DNA of 64,000 nt, taken from Rhodopirellula sp. GTDB lineage: Bacteria > Planctomycetota > Planctomycetia > Pirellulales > Thermoguttaceae. The position numbers and the translations under genes are program-made. Shown one piece after another: positions 27,171-34,339 of the stretch. The stretch covers positions 1 through 64,000 of the forward strand of contig JAAYEH010000658.1 of assembly GCA_012728855.1 (NCBI GenBank). The letters run 5' to 3'. Position 1 is the first letter of the stretch; every line of letters begins with the position of its first letter. The notes under the pieces were generated by a model that worked only from the letters and a program-made list of their open reading frames with translations, was not told the DNA's origin and made no database searches.

Positions 27171-27893
27171 ATGGCAATGAGGCTCGAGCGAAACGTTCCG
27201 TCCTTCAGGTTCCCTTGCCCTACGCTGAAAACTATCGCCGTGGCAATCCTGACGGTGGCCGTGGCCGGCGTGTCGGCAGCGGCGCCGCCGGGCGCGGAGA
27301 AGGAGTCGGCCGCCAGGCCGGCTCCGAAACCGGCGCCTTCGCATGGCGCCGACATGGCTGCCCAATGGCTGTCGATACTGGCCTCCACGGCGGCGCCGAA
27401 CCTGGAAGGTCTCATCAAGCCGGAGGAGATGGACATGCTCAGCGACAATCTCTGGAAGGCCGCCGGCAACATCGCCAAGTTCGTCGCCGACAATCGCGGC
27501 AACGAGACGATTCTCCAGCCCTTGTCCGAGAATTCCGCGGAGTTGTTCTCCGGCAATAAAGCGAAGCTCGATGTGGACAATAACCAAAAGGCCAACCTGC
27601 TCTCCAATAACCCGGAAAGCGAGATCGAAGTCGAGCCCTTCTCGGAAAACGACGTTGATCTTCTCTCCCACAACCATCCGAGAATCCTCAGCGGCAACCG
27701 CGCAAAGCTGTTTTCGGATGTCAACGTGCTCTCCGGGATAACCGTGAGCGTAACGATCAACATTCAACGCGGCGACGAGCATCCTGACGACGACGACCAG
27801 AAAGGCGTCGAGTCGGAATTCCGCCGCCTCGATCGCAACAGCGACGGCAGGATCAGTGCCGAGGAGTTTCGTTCTGCGATGCGGAGCAAGTGA
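27171..27893 (+). CDS. Exported LSxN-repeat protein with a C-terminal EF hand
   Basis: This 240-aa protein starts at the ATG 27171, seven bases after GGGAGG. A signal peptide (about 18-40, ending SAAAPPG) leads to an Ala/Pro/Lys linker and a short helical part. Residues about 115-190 are a string of short degenerate repeats centred on a hydrophobic residue, Leu/Phe, Ser and Asn: LSENSAELFSGNKAKL, NLLSNN, PFSEN, LLSHN, ILSGNRAKLFSD and VLSG. An Asp-rich linker and one EF hand (DRNSDGRISAEEF, all calcium ligands present) close the protein. I know no function for the repeats. The regular spacing suggests a small solenoid. It lies 48 bp before the CocE gene and may be cotranscribed. Confidence 0.75.
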   Translation: MAMRLERNVPSFRFPCPTLKTIAVAILTVAVAGVSAAAPPGAEKESAARPAPKPAPSHGADMAAQWLSILASTAAPNLEGLIKPEEMDMLSDNLWKAAGNIAKFVADNRGNETILQPLSENSAELFSGNKAKLDVDNNQKANLLSNNPESEIEVEPFSENDVDLLSHNHPRILSGNRAKLFSDVNVLSGITVSVTINIQRGDEHPDDDDQKGVESEFRRLDRNSDGRISAEEFRSAMRSK

Positions 27894-27941
27894 ATCTCCC
27901 GCTTTACCGGACGCTTCCATTTCTACTGGAGGGTACGCGAT

Positions 27942-29786
27942 ATGAGCCGACGCAGCTCCATCTCGATACGATTGCTCGCTCTCGTTTTTGCCACCACGCC
28001 GCTGGCGATCCAGTCGCCGGTTTCCCGTTGCGTCCAGGCCCAGTCGCCGCAAGCCGGCGAGATTTCGCCGGCCGAATTCGAGGTCATCGAGGCGATGGAC
28101 CAGAAGGCGCCGATGCGCGACGGCGTCGAGTTGGTGATCGACGTCTTCCGCCCGCGGGCCGAGGGCAAGTTTCCTGCGATCCTGCAACAAACCCCGTACA
28201 ACAAGAGCGGTCAGGCGGCGCGGGCCCGGCGTTTCGCTGCGAGGGGGTACGTGGTGGTCAACGCCGATTCGCGCGGCCGCTTCCATTCCGGCGGCCAGTG
28301 GGATCCCTTCTCTCCACTACACAAACAAGACGGCTACGACCTGGTGGAGTGGATCGCGGCGCAGCCCTGGTGCAACGGCAACGTCGGCACGTACGGCCTC
28401 TCCTACATGGGTTGGGCCCAATGGTGGACCGCCTCGCAGGCGCCGCCGTCGCTGAAGGCCATCGTGCCGGAAGTCGCGCCGCCGGATCACTTCTACAACT
28501 GCCCCTATCAGAACGGCATCCTGGTTTGTTGGATGGTTGACTGGGCCGGCACGATGTCCGACCGAGTGCCTTACAGCGCCGCCCCCGGTCCCTACGGCGG
28601 CTTCGCGGTCGGACGGGAAGAGGCGTATCGCAGCTTGCCGTATATCGACTTCGACAAAACCCGCCGCTACAAGCCCACCGAGTGGTGGCGGAAGTGGATG
28701 ATCCAGAACACCGCCGAGGGCGAATACTGGCGTGCCATCGCCTATCAAACACCGCAGAGCTATGCCAAAATCCGAGTCCCCTCACTGGCCATCTCCGGCT
28801 GGTTCGACGCCAATTTCCCCGGCACACCGATGAATTACCTCGCCATGAAAGCCCATGGCGCCACCCCGACCGCGCGGCGGCCGAGGATGGTCGTCGGCCC
28901 GTGGGAGCACATCGTTAATAGCCGCCGCCAGGCCGCCGGAGTGGACTTCGGCCCCGAGGCGATCATCGACTGGGACGGCTATGTCACACGCTGGTTCGAC
29001 TATCACTTGAAAGGCCGGCAGAACGGGGTGCTCGACGATCCGCCGGTGCATCTGTTCGTGATGGGACGCAACCAATGGCGCACGGCGGTGGATTGGCCGT
29101 TGCCGGAAACCCGCTTCACCACCTACTACTTGCACAGCGCCGGAAAGGCCAACTCGTCGGCCGGCGACGGCAAACTCGAGACCAAGCCGCCCGCCGACCA
29201 ACCGCCGGACAGCTATCGCTACGACCCCGACGATCCGACCCCCTCGCCTCCCTTTGCCAACGGCCATATCGACGGCCCACGCGACATCAGCGCTTCGGCG
29301 GCGCGCCAAGACGTGCTGGTCTACACAACGCCGGAACTGGCGGAGGACGTGGAGATCGTCGGTCCCATCTCCGCGCAGCTCTGGGCTGCCACCAGCGCCG
29401 GCGATACCGACTGGATGATCCGCCTCGCCGACGTCCATCCGGACGGCCAGGCTTTGTTCCTGGCCGAAGGGGTGATGCGGGCACGGCATCGCGATCCGGA
29501 TTGCGGCGGCGCGTTTAATCCCAACCGTCTGAGCACCATCGCGGCGGGCGAAGTCTATCCGTACCGGATCGACTTCTGGCGGCCGACGGCGAACCTCTTC
29601 GCCAAGGGGCATCGCATCCGCGTCGAGATTTCCAGCAGCTATTACCCTTACTATCTGCGAAACCTCAACACCGGGCAGGACAACCTCGCGCTGGCTACCC
29701 AACCCGTCGTCGCCGAGCAGCGGATCTTTCACGACGCCGAGAAACCGTCGCATATCGTGCTGCCCGTGATCCCGGCGAAAAAATAA
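27942..29786 (+). CDS. Exported CocE/NonD-family hydrolase (X-Pro dipeptidyl-peptidase-like)
   Basis: This 614-aa alpha/beta hydrolase follows GGAGGG by eight bases. A signal peptide (RLLALVFATTPLAIQS) comes first. The CocE/NonD N-terminal pattern is clear: APMRDGVELVIDVFRP, then NADSRGRFHSGGQW. The nucleophile Ser154 lies in YGLSYMGW, the Asp in SGWFDANFPG, and the His in GPWEHIVN, in the usual order. The last 250 residues form the jelly-roll domain of the S15/CocE family (ending with RNLNTGQDN). Members cleave esters such as cocaine or acyl bonds of peptides and beta-lactams. The natural substrate here is unknown, and export suggests an environmental ester or peptide. Confidence 0.9.
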   Translation: MSRRSSISIRLLALVFATTPLAIQSPVSRCVQAQSPQAGEISPAEFEVIEAMDQKAPMRDGVELVIDVFRPRAEGKFPAILQQTPYNKSGQAARARRFAARGYVVVNADSRGRFHSGGQWDPFSPLHKQDGYDLVEWIAAQPWCNGNVGTYGLSYMGWAQWWTASQAPPSLKAIVPEVAPPDHFYNCPYQNGILVCWMVDWAGTMSDRVPYSAAPGPYGGFAVGREEAYRSLPYIDFDKTRRYKPTEWWRKWMIQNTAEGEYWRAIAYQTPQSYAKIRVPSLAISGWFDANFPGTPMNYLAMKAHGATPTARRPRMVVGPWEHIVNSRRQAAGVDFGPEAIIDWDGYVTRWFDYHLKGRQNGVLDDPPVHLFVMGRNQWRTAVDWPLPETRFTTYYLHSAGKANSSAGDGKLETKPPADQPPDSYRYDPDDPTPSPPFANGHIDGPRDISASAARQDVLVYTTPELAEDVEIVGPISAQLWAATSAGDTDWMIRLADVHPDGQALFLAEGVMRARHRDPDCGGAFNPNRLSTIAAGEVYPYRIDFWRPTANLFAKGHRIRVEISSSYYPYYLRNLNTGQDNLALATQPVVAEQRIFHDAEKPSHIVLPVIPAKK

Positions 29787-29792
29787 ACAACG

Positions 29793-29903
29793 ACCCGCCA
29801 AGAGGTCCAGAAGCAGAGCAGCCCGGCTGCTGGCCATCCGATTCCCGCAGCGTCTGGCCGTTGCACGATGGTAGCAGCCGGGCTGCTTGATGTTCTGGCG
29901 GGT
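29793..29903. repeat. Composite palindromic repeat, family A copy 1
   Basis: AGCAGCCCGGCTGCT at 29817-29831 is perfectly complementary to 29873-29887. An outer stem pairs ACCCGCCA (29793-29800) with TGGCGGGT (29896-29903). It follows the stop of the CocE gene and may end its transcript. Confidence 0.85.
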
Positions 29904-29930
29904 GGTTGAAAGTAAATCGTGTGGTATCCC

Positions 29931-29959
29931 TTGACAATTCCTCTGCCTCTGTCTACTGT
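29931..29959 (+). promoter_or_regulatory. Promoter of the GntR-family regulator
   Basis: A perfect TTGACA at 29931-29936 is followed after 17 bp by TACTGT at 29954-29959. The weak -10 overlaps the palindromic operator, which fits autoregulation. Confidence 0.55.
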
Positions 29960-29977
29960 ACTAGATAACTATTACAG
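29956..29977. promoter_or_regulatory. 22-bp palindromic operator upstream of the GntR gene
   Basis: The half-sites CTGTANTAG and CTANTACAG face each other across a TA-rich centre; 18 of 22 positions are symmetric. It overlaps the -10 region and lies 12 bp before the ATG. YtrA-subfamily GntR regulators bind palindromes of this kind in front of their own genes, so this is very probably the site of the adjacent protein. Confidence 0.7.
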
Positions 29978-29989
29978 AAGGCGCAGGCG

Positions 29990-30418
29990 ATGTTCTTCCA
30001 GATTGACCCCTCAAACGGGCTGGCAATCTACGATCAAGTCGTCCGGCAAGTGAAGTTTGCCGTGGCGGGTGGCGTGCTCCGAACGGGGGAATTGGTGCCT
30101 TCCGTGCGGGAACTGGCGCGCGAGCTCGCCATCAACCCTAATACGGTCGCCCGCGCCTATCGCTGTCTGCAGGACGGTGGCGTGTTGGAGACGGTCCGGG
30201 GGCAGGGGCTGGTGGTGACGGCCCAGGCCCGCGAGCGTTGCCTGGCCGACCGATTGCAGCTCATCCGCAGCCGGCTGCAACAGGTTCTTTTGGAAGCGAA
30301 ACAGAGCCGGCTTGCGCCGGTGGAACTCCGAGCCATCGTCGAGGAAGAACTCCAAGCCGGCTGGCTATTTCCGATCCGCGATCCGACTGTTGAACGTCGG
30401 TCAGGCTCACCGGAGTGA
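29990..30418 (+). CDS. GntR-family transcriptional regulator, YtrA subfamily
   Basis: This 142-aa protein has an N-terminal winged helix-turn-helix of the GntR type (SNGLAIYDQVVRQVKFAVA, LVPSVRELARELAINPNTV, GVLETVRGQGLVV). Only about 60 residues follow, mostly helical, instead of a ligand-binding domain. That short tail is the mark of the YtrA subfamily, which usually represses an operon for an ABC transporter or membrane protein together with itself. The operator and promoter directly upstream support autorepression. The next gene, a zinc-ribbon membrane protein 118 bp downstream, is the most likely co-regulated target. No ABC transporter is present. A short ligand-free tail leaves the signal unknown. 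Confidence 0.9.
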   Translation: MFFQIDPSNGLAIYDQVVRQVKFAVAGGVLRTGELVPSVRELARELAINPNTVARAYRCLQDGGVLETVRGQGLVVTAQARERCLADRLQLIRSRLQQVLLEAKQSRLAPVELRAIVEEELQAGWLFPIRDPTVERRSGSPE

Positions 30419-30536
30419 CCTGCCCAGCGCTGTGCGTCAACTACCCCACCGCAGTATGGTGCAGAGAGGGAGATTGCCTGCAGAATCTGTGGAATCGGTA
30501 CAGTCTGCCAGTCAAACGGACGATGAGTAGAACACT

Positions 30537-31319
30537 ATGTGGTGCCAGGAGTGCCAACAAGATGTTCCTGCCGTTTTCTCTCGCCAAGAGGGAGGGTATC
30601 GCTGTCCGCGCTGCAGCAGTGACTTCTGTGGCAGCCAAACCAAGGCCGTGACGACCAAGGAACAACCGGCGGAAGCAGATCGCTCCGACGCCGTGCTGCC
30701 CGATACCCCTCTTGCCTCGCCTCCGGTGTTCGATGATTGGGAACTGGGGGAACAGCTCAAGTATGTCAAGCGGGTGCTCGCGGCGGAGCAGGCCAGCCGC
30801 GATCCGCAGCCAGGTGGCTGTCTACGATTCGACCGGCCCCACACATCGGAGAATAATGCCCCCCATTACGGCGATCGAAAAGGTGTTCGTCGCGACGAGG
30901 AGGGTTCCAACCCCGCGCGGCTAAGGTCGCTGGTTTGGCCGCTTCTGGCACTCGGTCTGATGACGTTCGTCTGTGGAGGAGTATTGATCGGGTGGTCGCT
31001 GGCAACCGGTCGGAGCGAGCTGTGGACAATCGGGATGCCGATCGCCTTGGTCGGCCAAATTGGGCTGTTGACCGGCCTGATTCTTCAGCTTGAAAAGATA
31101 TGGGAAGATCACCGGGCCGCTACGGCAAAACTCGATCACTTCGATGACGAGTTGCACGATTTGAGAACGACCACGACCTTGCTCGGCACAAGCCATTTTC
31201 CATCCGGCAGTTCTTTCTATAGCCACTTTGCCGGCGGCGCCAGCCCGCAGATACTGCTGACCGATCTGAAGAGCCAGCTCGATCTGCTGGCGGTGCAGAT
31301 CAGCCGCGACGAGAAGTAA
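30537..31319 (+). CDS. Zinc-ribbon protein with two membrane segments, function unknown
   Basis: This 260-aa protein opens directly with a zinc ribbon (MWCQECQQDVPA, then YRCPRC; Cys3, Cys6, Cys23 and Cys26). A polar, low-complexity linker runs to about residue 125. Two hydrophobic segments follow (LVWPLLALGLMTFVCGGVLI and IGMPIALVGQIGLLTGLIL), then a coiled-coil-like tail that includes DHFDDELHDLRTTTTLL and a C-terminal LLTDLKSQLDLLAVQI. I know similar proteins only as planctomycete hypotheticals. No strong ribosome site precedes the ATG at 30537. Its place after the GntR regulator suggests shared control. A role in membrane-associated sensing or scaffolding is only a guess. Confidence 0.65.
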   Translation: MWCQECQQDVPAVFSRQEGGYRCPRCSSDFCGSQTKAVTTKEQPAEADRSDAVLPDTPLASPPVFDDWELGEQLKYVKRVLAAEQASRDPQPGGCLRFDRPHTSENNAPHYGDRKGVRRDEEGSNPARLRSLVWPLLALGLMTFVCGGVLIGWSLATGRSELWTIGMPIALVGQIGLLTGLILQLEKIWEDHRAATAKLDHFDDELHDLRTTTTLLGTSHFPSGSSFYSHFAGGASPQILLTDLKSQLDLLAVQISRDEK

Positions 31320-31353
31320 AGGCCGGCGTCGAGTTACCTTCCCGGTCGTCTTT

Positions 31354-31397
31354 GTCGTGAATCGGAGCCTGTCAGCCGCTTTCACGACGGCCTTTTT
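31354..31397 (+). terminator. Rho-independent terminator after the zinc-ribbon gene
   Basis: GTCGTGAA (31354-31361) pairs with TTCACGAC (31381-31388), and a GGCCTTTTT tail follows. It lies 35 bp after the stop codon. Confidence 0.7.
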
Positions 31398-31400
31398 CCA

Positions 31401-31430
31401 TTGACACTGCCGGGGGCGGCGGTCTACCAT
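31401..31430 (+). promoter_or_regulatory. Promoter for the small AOR-like gene
   Basis: A perfect TTGACA (31401-31406) and TACCAT (31425-31430, four of six matches) are 18 bp apart. They start directly after the terminator of the preceding gene, so the small gene appears to be its own transcription unit. Confidence 0.55.
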
Positions 31431-31535
31431 GCGACGATGCACTTTGTCGGGGTTTGCGTGGGCTTCGTTGATTGTCGGATGGAAGCGGCGCCGGAAGAAC
31501 ATCTGCGGCGAATTCCGCGGGTTGGGAGGCGATTG

Positions 31536-31844
31536 ATGGTGAAGAAGCTGGCGGTCATTCCGGAACTCTGTTCCGGCAAGAAGGCTACGCTGCCCGATCT
31601 GCTCAAGAAGTCGGGGGCCCTGTACAATCTCACTCGCCTGATCAATACGCGACTCGGCATGAGCCGCAAGGACGACAGCCTGCCGTACAAGGTCCGCAAG
31701 TGTCCGATTCAGACGGGCGCCACCGCCGGCAAGGCCGTCGACCAGCAGACCTTCGATCGCCTGCTCGATCTTTATTACGAGAAGCGCGGCTGGAGTTCCG
31801 ACGGCATTCCGGCGGCAGCAACCGCCGCGCAGTTCACCCCCTGA
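31536..31844 (+). CDS. Small stand-alone protein matching the C-terminus of aldehyde ferredoxin oxidoreductase
   Basis: This 102-aa protein starts at the ATG 31536, six bases after GGGAGG. Its sequence follows the last part of tungsten aldehyde ferredoxin oxidoreductases: ALYNLTRLINTRLGMSRKDD, SLPYKV, then LLDLYYEKRGWSSDGIP, which in full enzymes of about 600 residues forms the end of domain 3. The N-terminal pterin-binding and iron-sulfur parts are missing. Upstream in the same frame, HFVGVCVGF at about 31440 faintly recalls the AOR segment before this region, which would favour decay. Against decay are the promoter, ribosome site and terminator-like hairpin around a clean frame. It may be a relic or a real small subunit. 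Confidence 0.6.
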   Translation: MVKKLAVIPELCSGKKATLPDLLKKSGALYNLTRLINTRLGMSRKDDSLPYKVRKCPIQTGATAGKAVDQQTFDRLLDLYYEKRGWSSDGIPAAATAAQFTP

Positions 31845-31870
31845 CGCGACCGGCGGACGCAACCAAAATC

Positions 31871-31963
31871 GTTTAACCGCAACGGCCAACGGCCTGCGCG
31901 GGATGTGCCGTTGCGGGTTTTGTTGCTACTCCCCGCGCAGGCCGTTGGCCGTTGCGGTTAAAC
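31871..31963. repeat. Perfect 32-bp inverted repeat with embedded terminator-like hairpin
   Basis: The arms 31871-31902 and 31932-31963 are fully complementary, with a 29-nt loop. The loop contains GCCGTTGCGGGTTTT, which can pair with CCGCAACGGC of the left arm and so form an alternative hairpin with a U-rich tail, acting as terminator for the small AOR-like gene. Confidence 0.85.
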
Positions 31964-32299
31964 GGGCCAAACATGTGCGCACAGCGTGTAGGAGTTACGG
32001 ACAAAGACTTCACGGTTCCTTCGAAAGAGTCGTGGGTGGCGTGCAATCCGAAGCGAATCGCCGAACGCTGAAACTCGGGGAGAGCTTCGAGAAGGGACCG
32101 AACAGAGAAGAGGAACCCTTATTGGATTCGTAGCGGCAGTACGGGTTCCTCTTCTCTGCCCTTCTTTCCCGACAAGTTGGCGATTCTCGGCTGCGTGGCG
32201 GTTTGGTTTGGCGCATTCTGCACAACTCGCCATTCCGCGAAAAAACGTAAAGTACGAATTCCGTGTGTTGCGGGATTGAGATGTGATGGATGTCGAATC
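31964..32299. other. Gene-free interval before mgtE
   Basis: Apart from the family C repeat I see nothing functional in this stretch. The short open frames have no ribosome site or homology. Confidence 0.5.
32103..32158. repeat. Palindromic repeat, family C copy 1
   Basis: CAGAGAAGAGGAACCC at 32103-32118 is perfectly complementary to 32143-32158, with a 24-nt loop. The right arm with its flank, AGTACGGGTTCCTCTTCTCTG, closely matches the left arm of the repeat at 38837. Confidence 0.85.
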
Positions 32300-33573
32300 T
32301 TATCCCGACAGCAGCAACACCCTCGCAATCGAAAAGTAAATGACGATTCCGGTAACGTCCACAAAGGTGGCGACAAACGGGCTGGAGGCGATGCCCGGGT
32401 CGATCCCGAGCCGTTTGAAAATCAGAGGCAGCATTGCACCGACGACCGTGCCCCAAAGGCATATCGCGGCGACTGACTCGGCGATCGTCAGCGCCAGCAG
32501 CCAGCGATCGGCGTTGCCCAACACGCTCTTCGGCGTCAGCGCCGCTCGCAGGAAGCCGATGGCGCCCAGCGTTAGTCCCAGCGATACTCCCATCAACAAC
32601 TCGTGCCGGAGCACCCGGCGCCAGTCGCGAGGCGTCACCTGGCCCAGCGCCAACGCTCGCGTGATGAGCGTGGCTGCTTGCGATCCCGAATTGCCGCCGG
32701 TGGAGATGCACAAGGGAACGAAAAGACTCAATGCCACGACGGCGGCAATGGCGTTTTCAAAGCTGGCCAGGGCGGTGAAGGTGAGCAGCTCGGCCACGAA
32801 GAGACAGGAGAGCCAGCCCGTCCGTTTCCGCCAGACGGTGAAGAAGCCGGCTTCCAGGAAGTTTTCGGCGATCGGCACGACACCGCCCATGCGGTGTGCG
32901 TCTTCCGTCGCTTCTTCCACCACCACGTCGATGACGTCGTCGTGCGTGATGATGCCCAGGATGTGATGCTCGTCGTCGACCACGGGGTCGCCGGGAAATC
33001 GAAACGCGCCACTTTCCTCGCCACGGTCTCCTGGTCGTCGAGCACGTCGACGGTGACCACTTCGCGCTCGACCAGGTCGCGGACCGGAGTGTCGGGACGG
33101 CGCATCGCCGAGAGCAACTGCCGAGCGATCTCCTCCAGGGCCCGTCGGACCGTCAGCCCTTCCCGCAGACGGGCGAAAGCCGTGGTCATCATCGCACCGG
33201 CACTGTCGCGAGGATGCGCCTGCAGGCGGCGGACGTCGCGGCGGTCTTCAGCGGGAAGTTCCGAAACCAGCTCCTCGGCCAGGCTCGGCTGGAGATCCTG
33301 CAGCAGGTCCACTCGGTCGTCCGGGGGGAGATTGCTGAGGAATTCCCTTGCGTCCTTGCGGTCGATCACTCGCACGATTTCGCTCTGCGCCGCCGGAGTC
33401 AAGTAGTTGAAGATTTCGGCCCGCGCGGCGGCATCGGCGTGCTGGAGCACTGCCCACGCTTCTTGAGCCGTGAGGCCCTCCATGAAATCGGCCGTTCTCG
33501 CCGGATGGAGCGCCGTACAAAACTCGAGCAGCCCGGCCGCGTCGTCCTCGGCCAGATGCAGCGTATTGATCAT
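32300..33573 (-). pseudogene. mgtE: MgtE-type magnesium transporter broken by a one-base frameshift
   Basis: The first frame (33573 to about 32986) encodes the MgtE N domain (ARAEIFNYLTPAAQ, FLSNLPPDDRVDLLQDL) and the first CBS domain, ending in KVARFDFPA. The second frame (about 32983 to 32300) continues with VVDDEHHILGIITHDDVIDVV, the second CBS half, and the membrane domain with GGNSGSQAATLITRALALG, the family signature, and SPFVATFVDVTGIVIYFSI. Joined, the product is about 425 residues, close to the usual 450. The frames meet at ACCCCGTGGTCGAC near 32985; one extra G (CCGGTG) would restore an unbroken protein. MgtE is a Mg2+ channel gated by its cytosolic domains. Whether this is a true mutation or a sequencing error is open. 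The ATG is at 33571-33573. Confidence 0.88.
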
Positions 33574-34035
33574 GGCCGAGCGGCTCGCAAAACATGTTCC
33601 CGTTTTCAGTCGTTGAAACTACCATTTCACGCTCCGGGAAGCGTTCTTGGAAGGCCTCCGTTCGCTTCCTCCAGCCGGAAGAGGCAGGTGCTGTACACAA
33701 ATTGTTCAGCGAGGCCAGTTTTCAGACTCTAGATGGACCGTCCGGCAGGTGGTATGGCGTAGGCGATAGCGCAGTATCCGAGAGCAGATCCCGCTTGCCG
33801 AGCGGGGTCTTGCGTCGTGTCGTGGTTTGCCGGCGCGCAGGTTCTGCTCGGCAAGCAGAACCTACAAGTGCAATCCTGTTCCGGTATGCCGCACCTTAAA
33901 GGTAAATGGCCTGGCAACTCGGCACCCCTGGACACCGAACCCTTTGGCTTGGAAAATGCATAATAGAGAAGGATCGCGGCGTTATTCGGGAGTTCGTCCC
34001 GAGATACCGCCCGATTCGCCCTTTGGAGAATTCCC
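33574..34035. other. Gene-free interval between mgtE and tatA
   Basis: This divergent gap of about 460 bp holds one copy of the family B repeat. A CATAAT box at 33959-33964 might be the -10 for tatA, but no -35 is clear. Confidence 0.5.
33785..33862 (-). repeat. Palindromic repeat, family B copy 1
   Basis: A 25-bp near-palindrome at 33838-33862 (AGGTTCTGCT ... AGCAGAACCT) is accompanied by AGATCCCGCTTGCCGAGCG at 33785-33803. Both parts recur, as the exact reverse complement for the 25-mer, at 39164-39221. Confidence 0.85.
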
Positions 34036-34209
34036 ATGTTCGGCGTCGGCCCCACGGAACTGCTCATTATCGGCGTGATTGGTCTGTTGTTGTTTGGAAA
34101 CCGCCTTCCCTCGGTAATGCACTCCCTCGGCAAAAGCCTTACCGAATTCCAGAAAGGACTGCACGAGATCGAAGACGACGTCCGCCGCGATTCCGGTCTG
34201 CGCTCCTGA
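34036..34209 (+). CDS. tatA: Twin-arginine translocase subunit TatA/E
   Basis: A 57-residue gene starts at the ATG 34036, seven bases after TGGAGA. The product has the complete TatA/E layout: a short N-terminus with the conserved FGVGPTEL, one membrane helix (LLIIGVIGLLLFGN), the hinge FGNRLP, an amphipathic helix (SVMHSLGKSLTEFQKGLHEI) and a charged tail. TatA forms the pore of the Tat pathway, which exports folded proteins. This window encodes several Tat-signal proteins (at 15257, 18106 and 62151), so the subunit is relevant here although it is not next to them. No tatB or tatC is nearby. It is shorter than the usual 65-90 residues but has every key element. Confidence 0.9.
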   Translation: MFGVGPTELLIIGVIGLLLFGNRLPSVMHSLGKSLTEFQKGLHEIEDDVRRDSGLRS

Positions 34210-34227
34210 CCGCGGTTGGCAATCCAG

Positions 34228-34322
34228 AAGGGGTTGGGAGTCTTTTTCCGTATCGGCCACCGGCCGAGTTGGAAGTGCCGAACGACGTTGAGGCCGATAC
34301 GGAAAAAGACTCCCGACCCCTT
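34228..34322. repeat. Inverted repeat with 31-bp arms, family D
   Basis: The arms 34228-34258 and 34292-34322 match with one mismatch; the core reads GGGAGTCTTTTTCCGTATC. It starts 19 bp after the tatA stop and ends 18 bp before the hpt stop, so it may terminate both convergent genes. The GGGGTCGGGAGTCTTTTTC word recurs in many planctomycete genomes. Confidence 0.85.
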
Positions 34323-34339
34323 TGCGTCTTCGCCCGTGT

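Noticed and set aside
28782-29837. Minus-strand frame of 351 codons opposite the CocE hydrolase
   Set aside because: The plus strand has the signal peptide, catalytic triad and ribosome site; this frame is a shadow.
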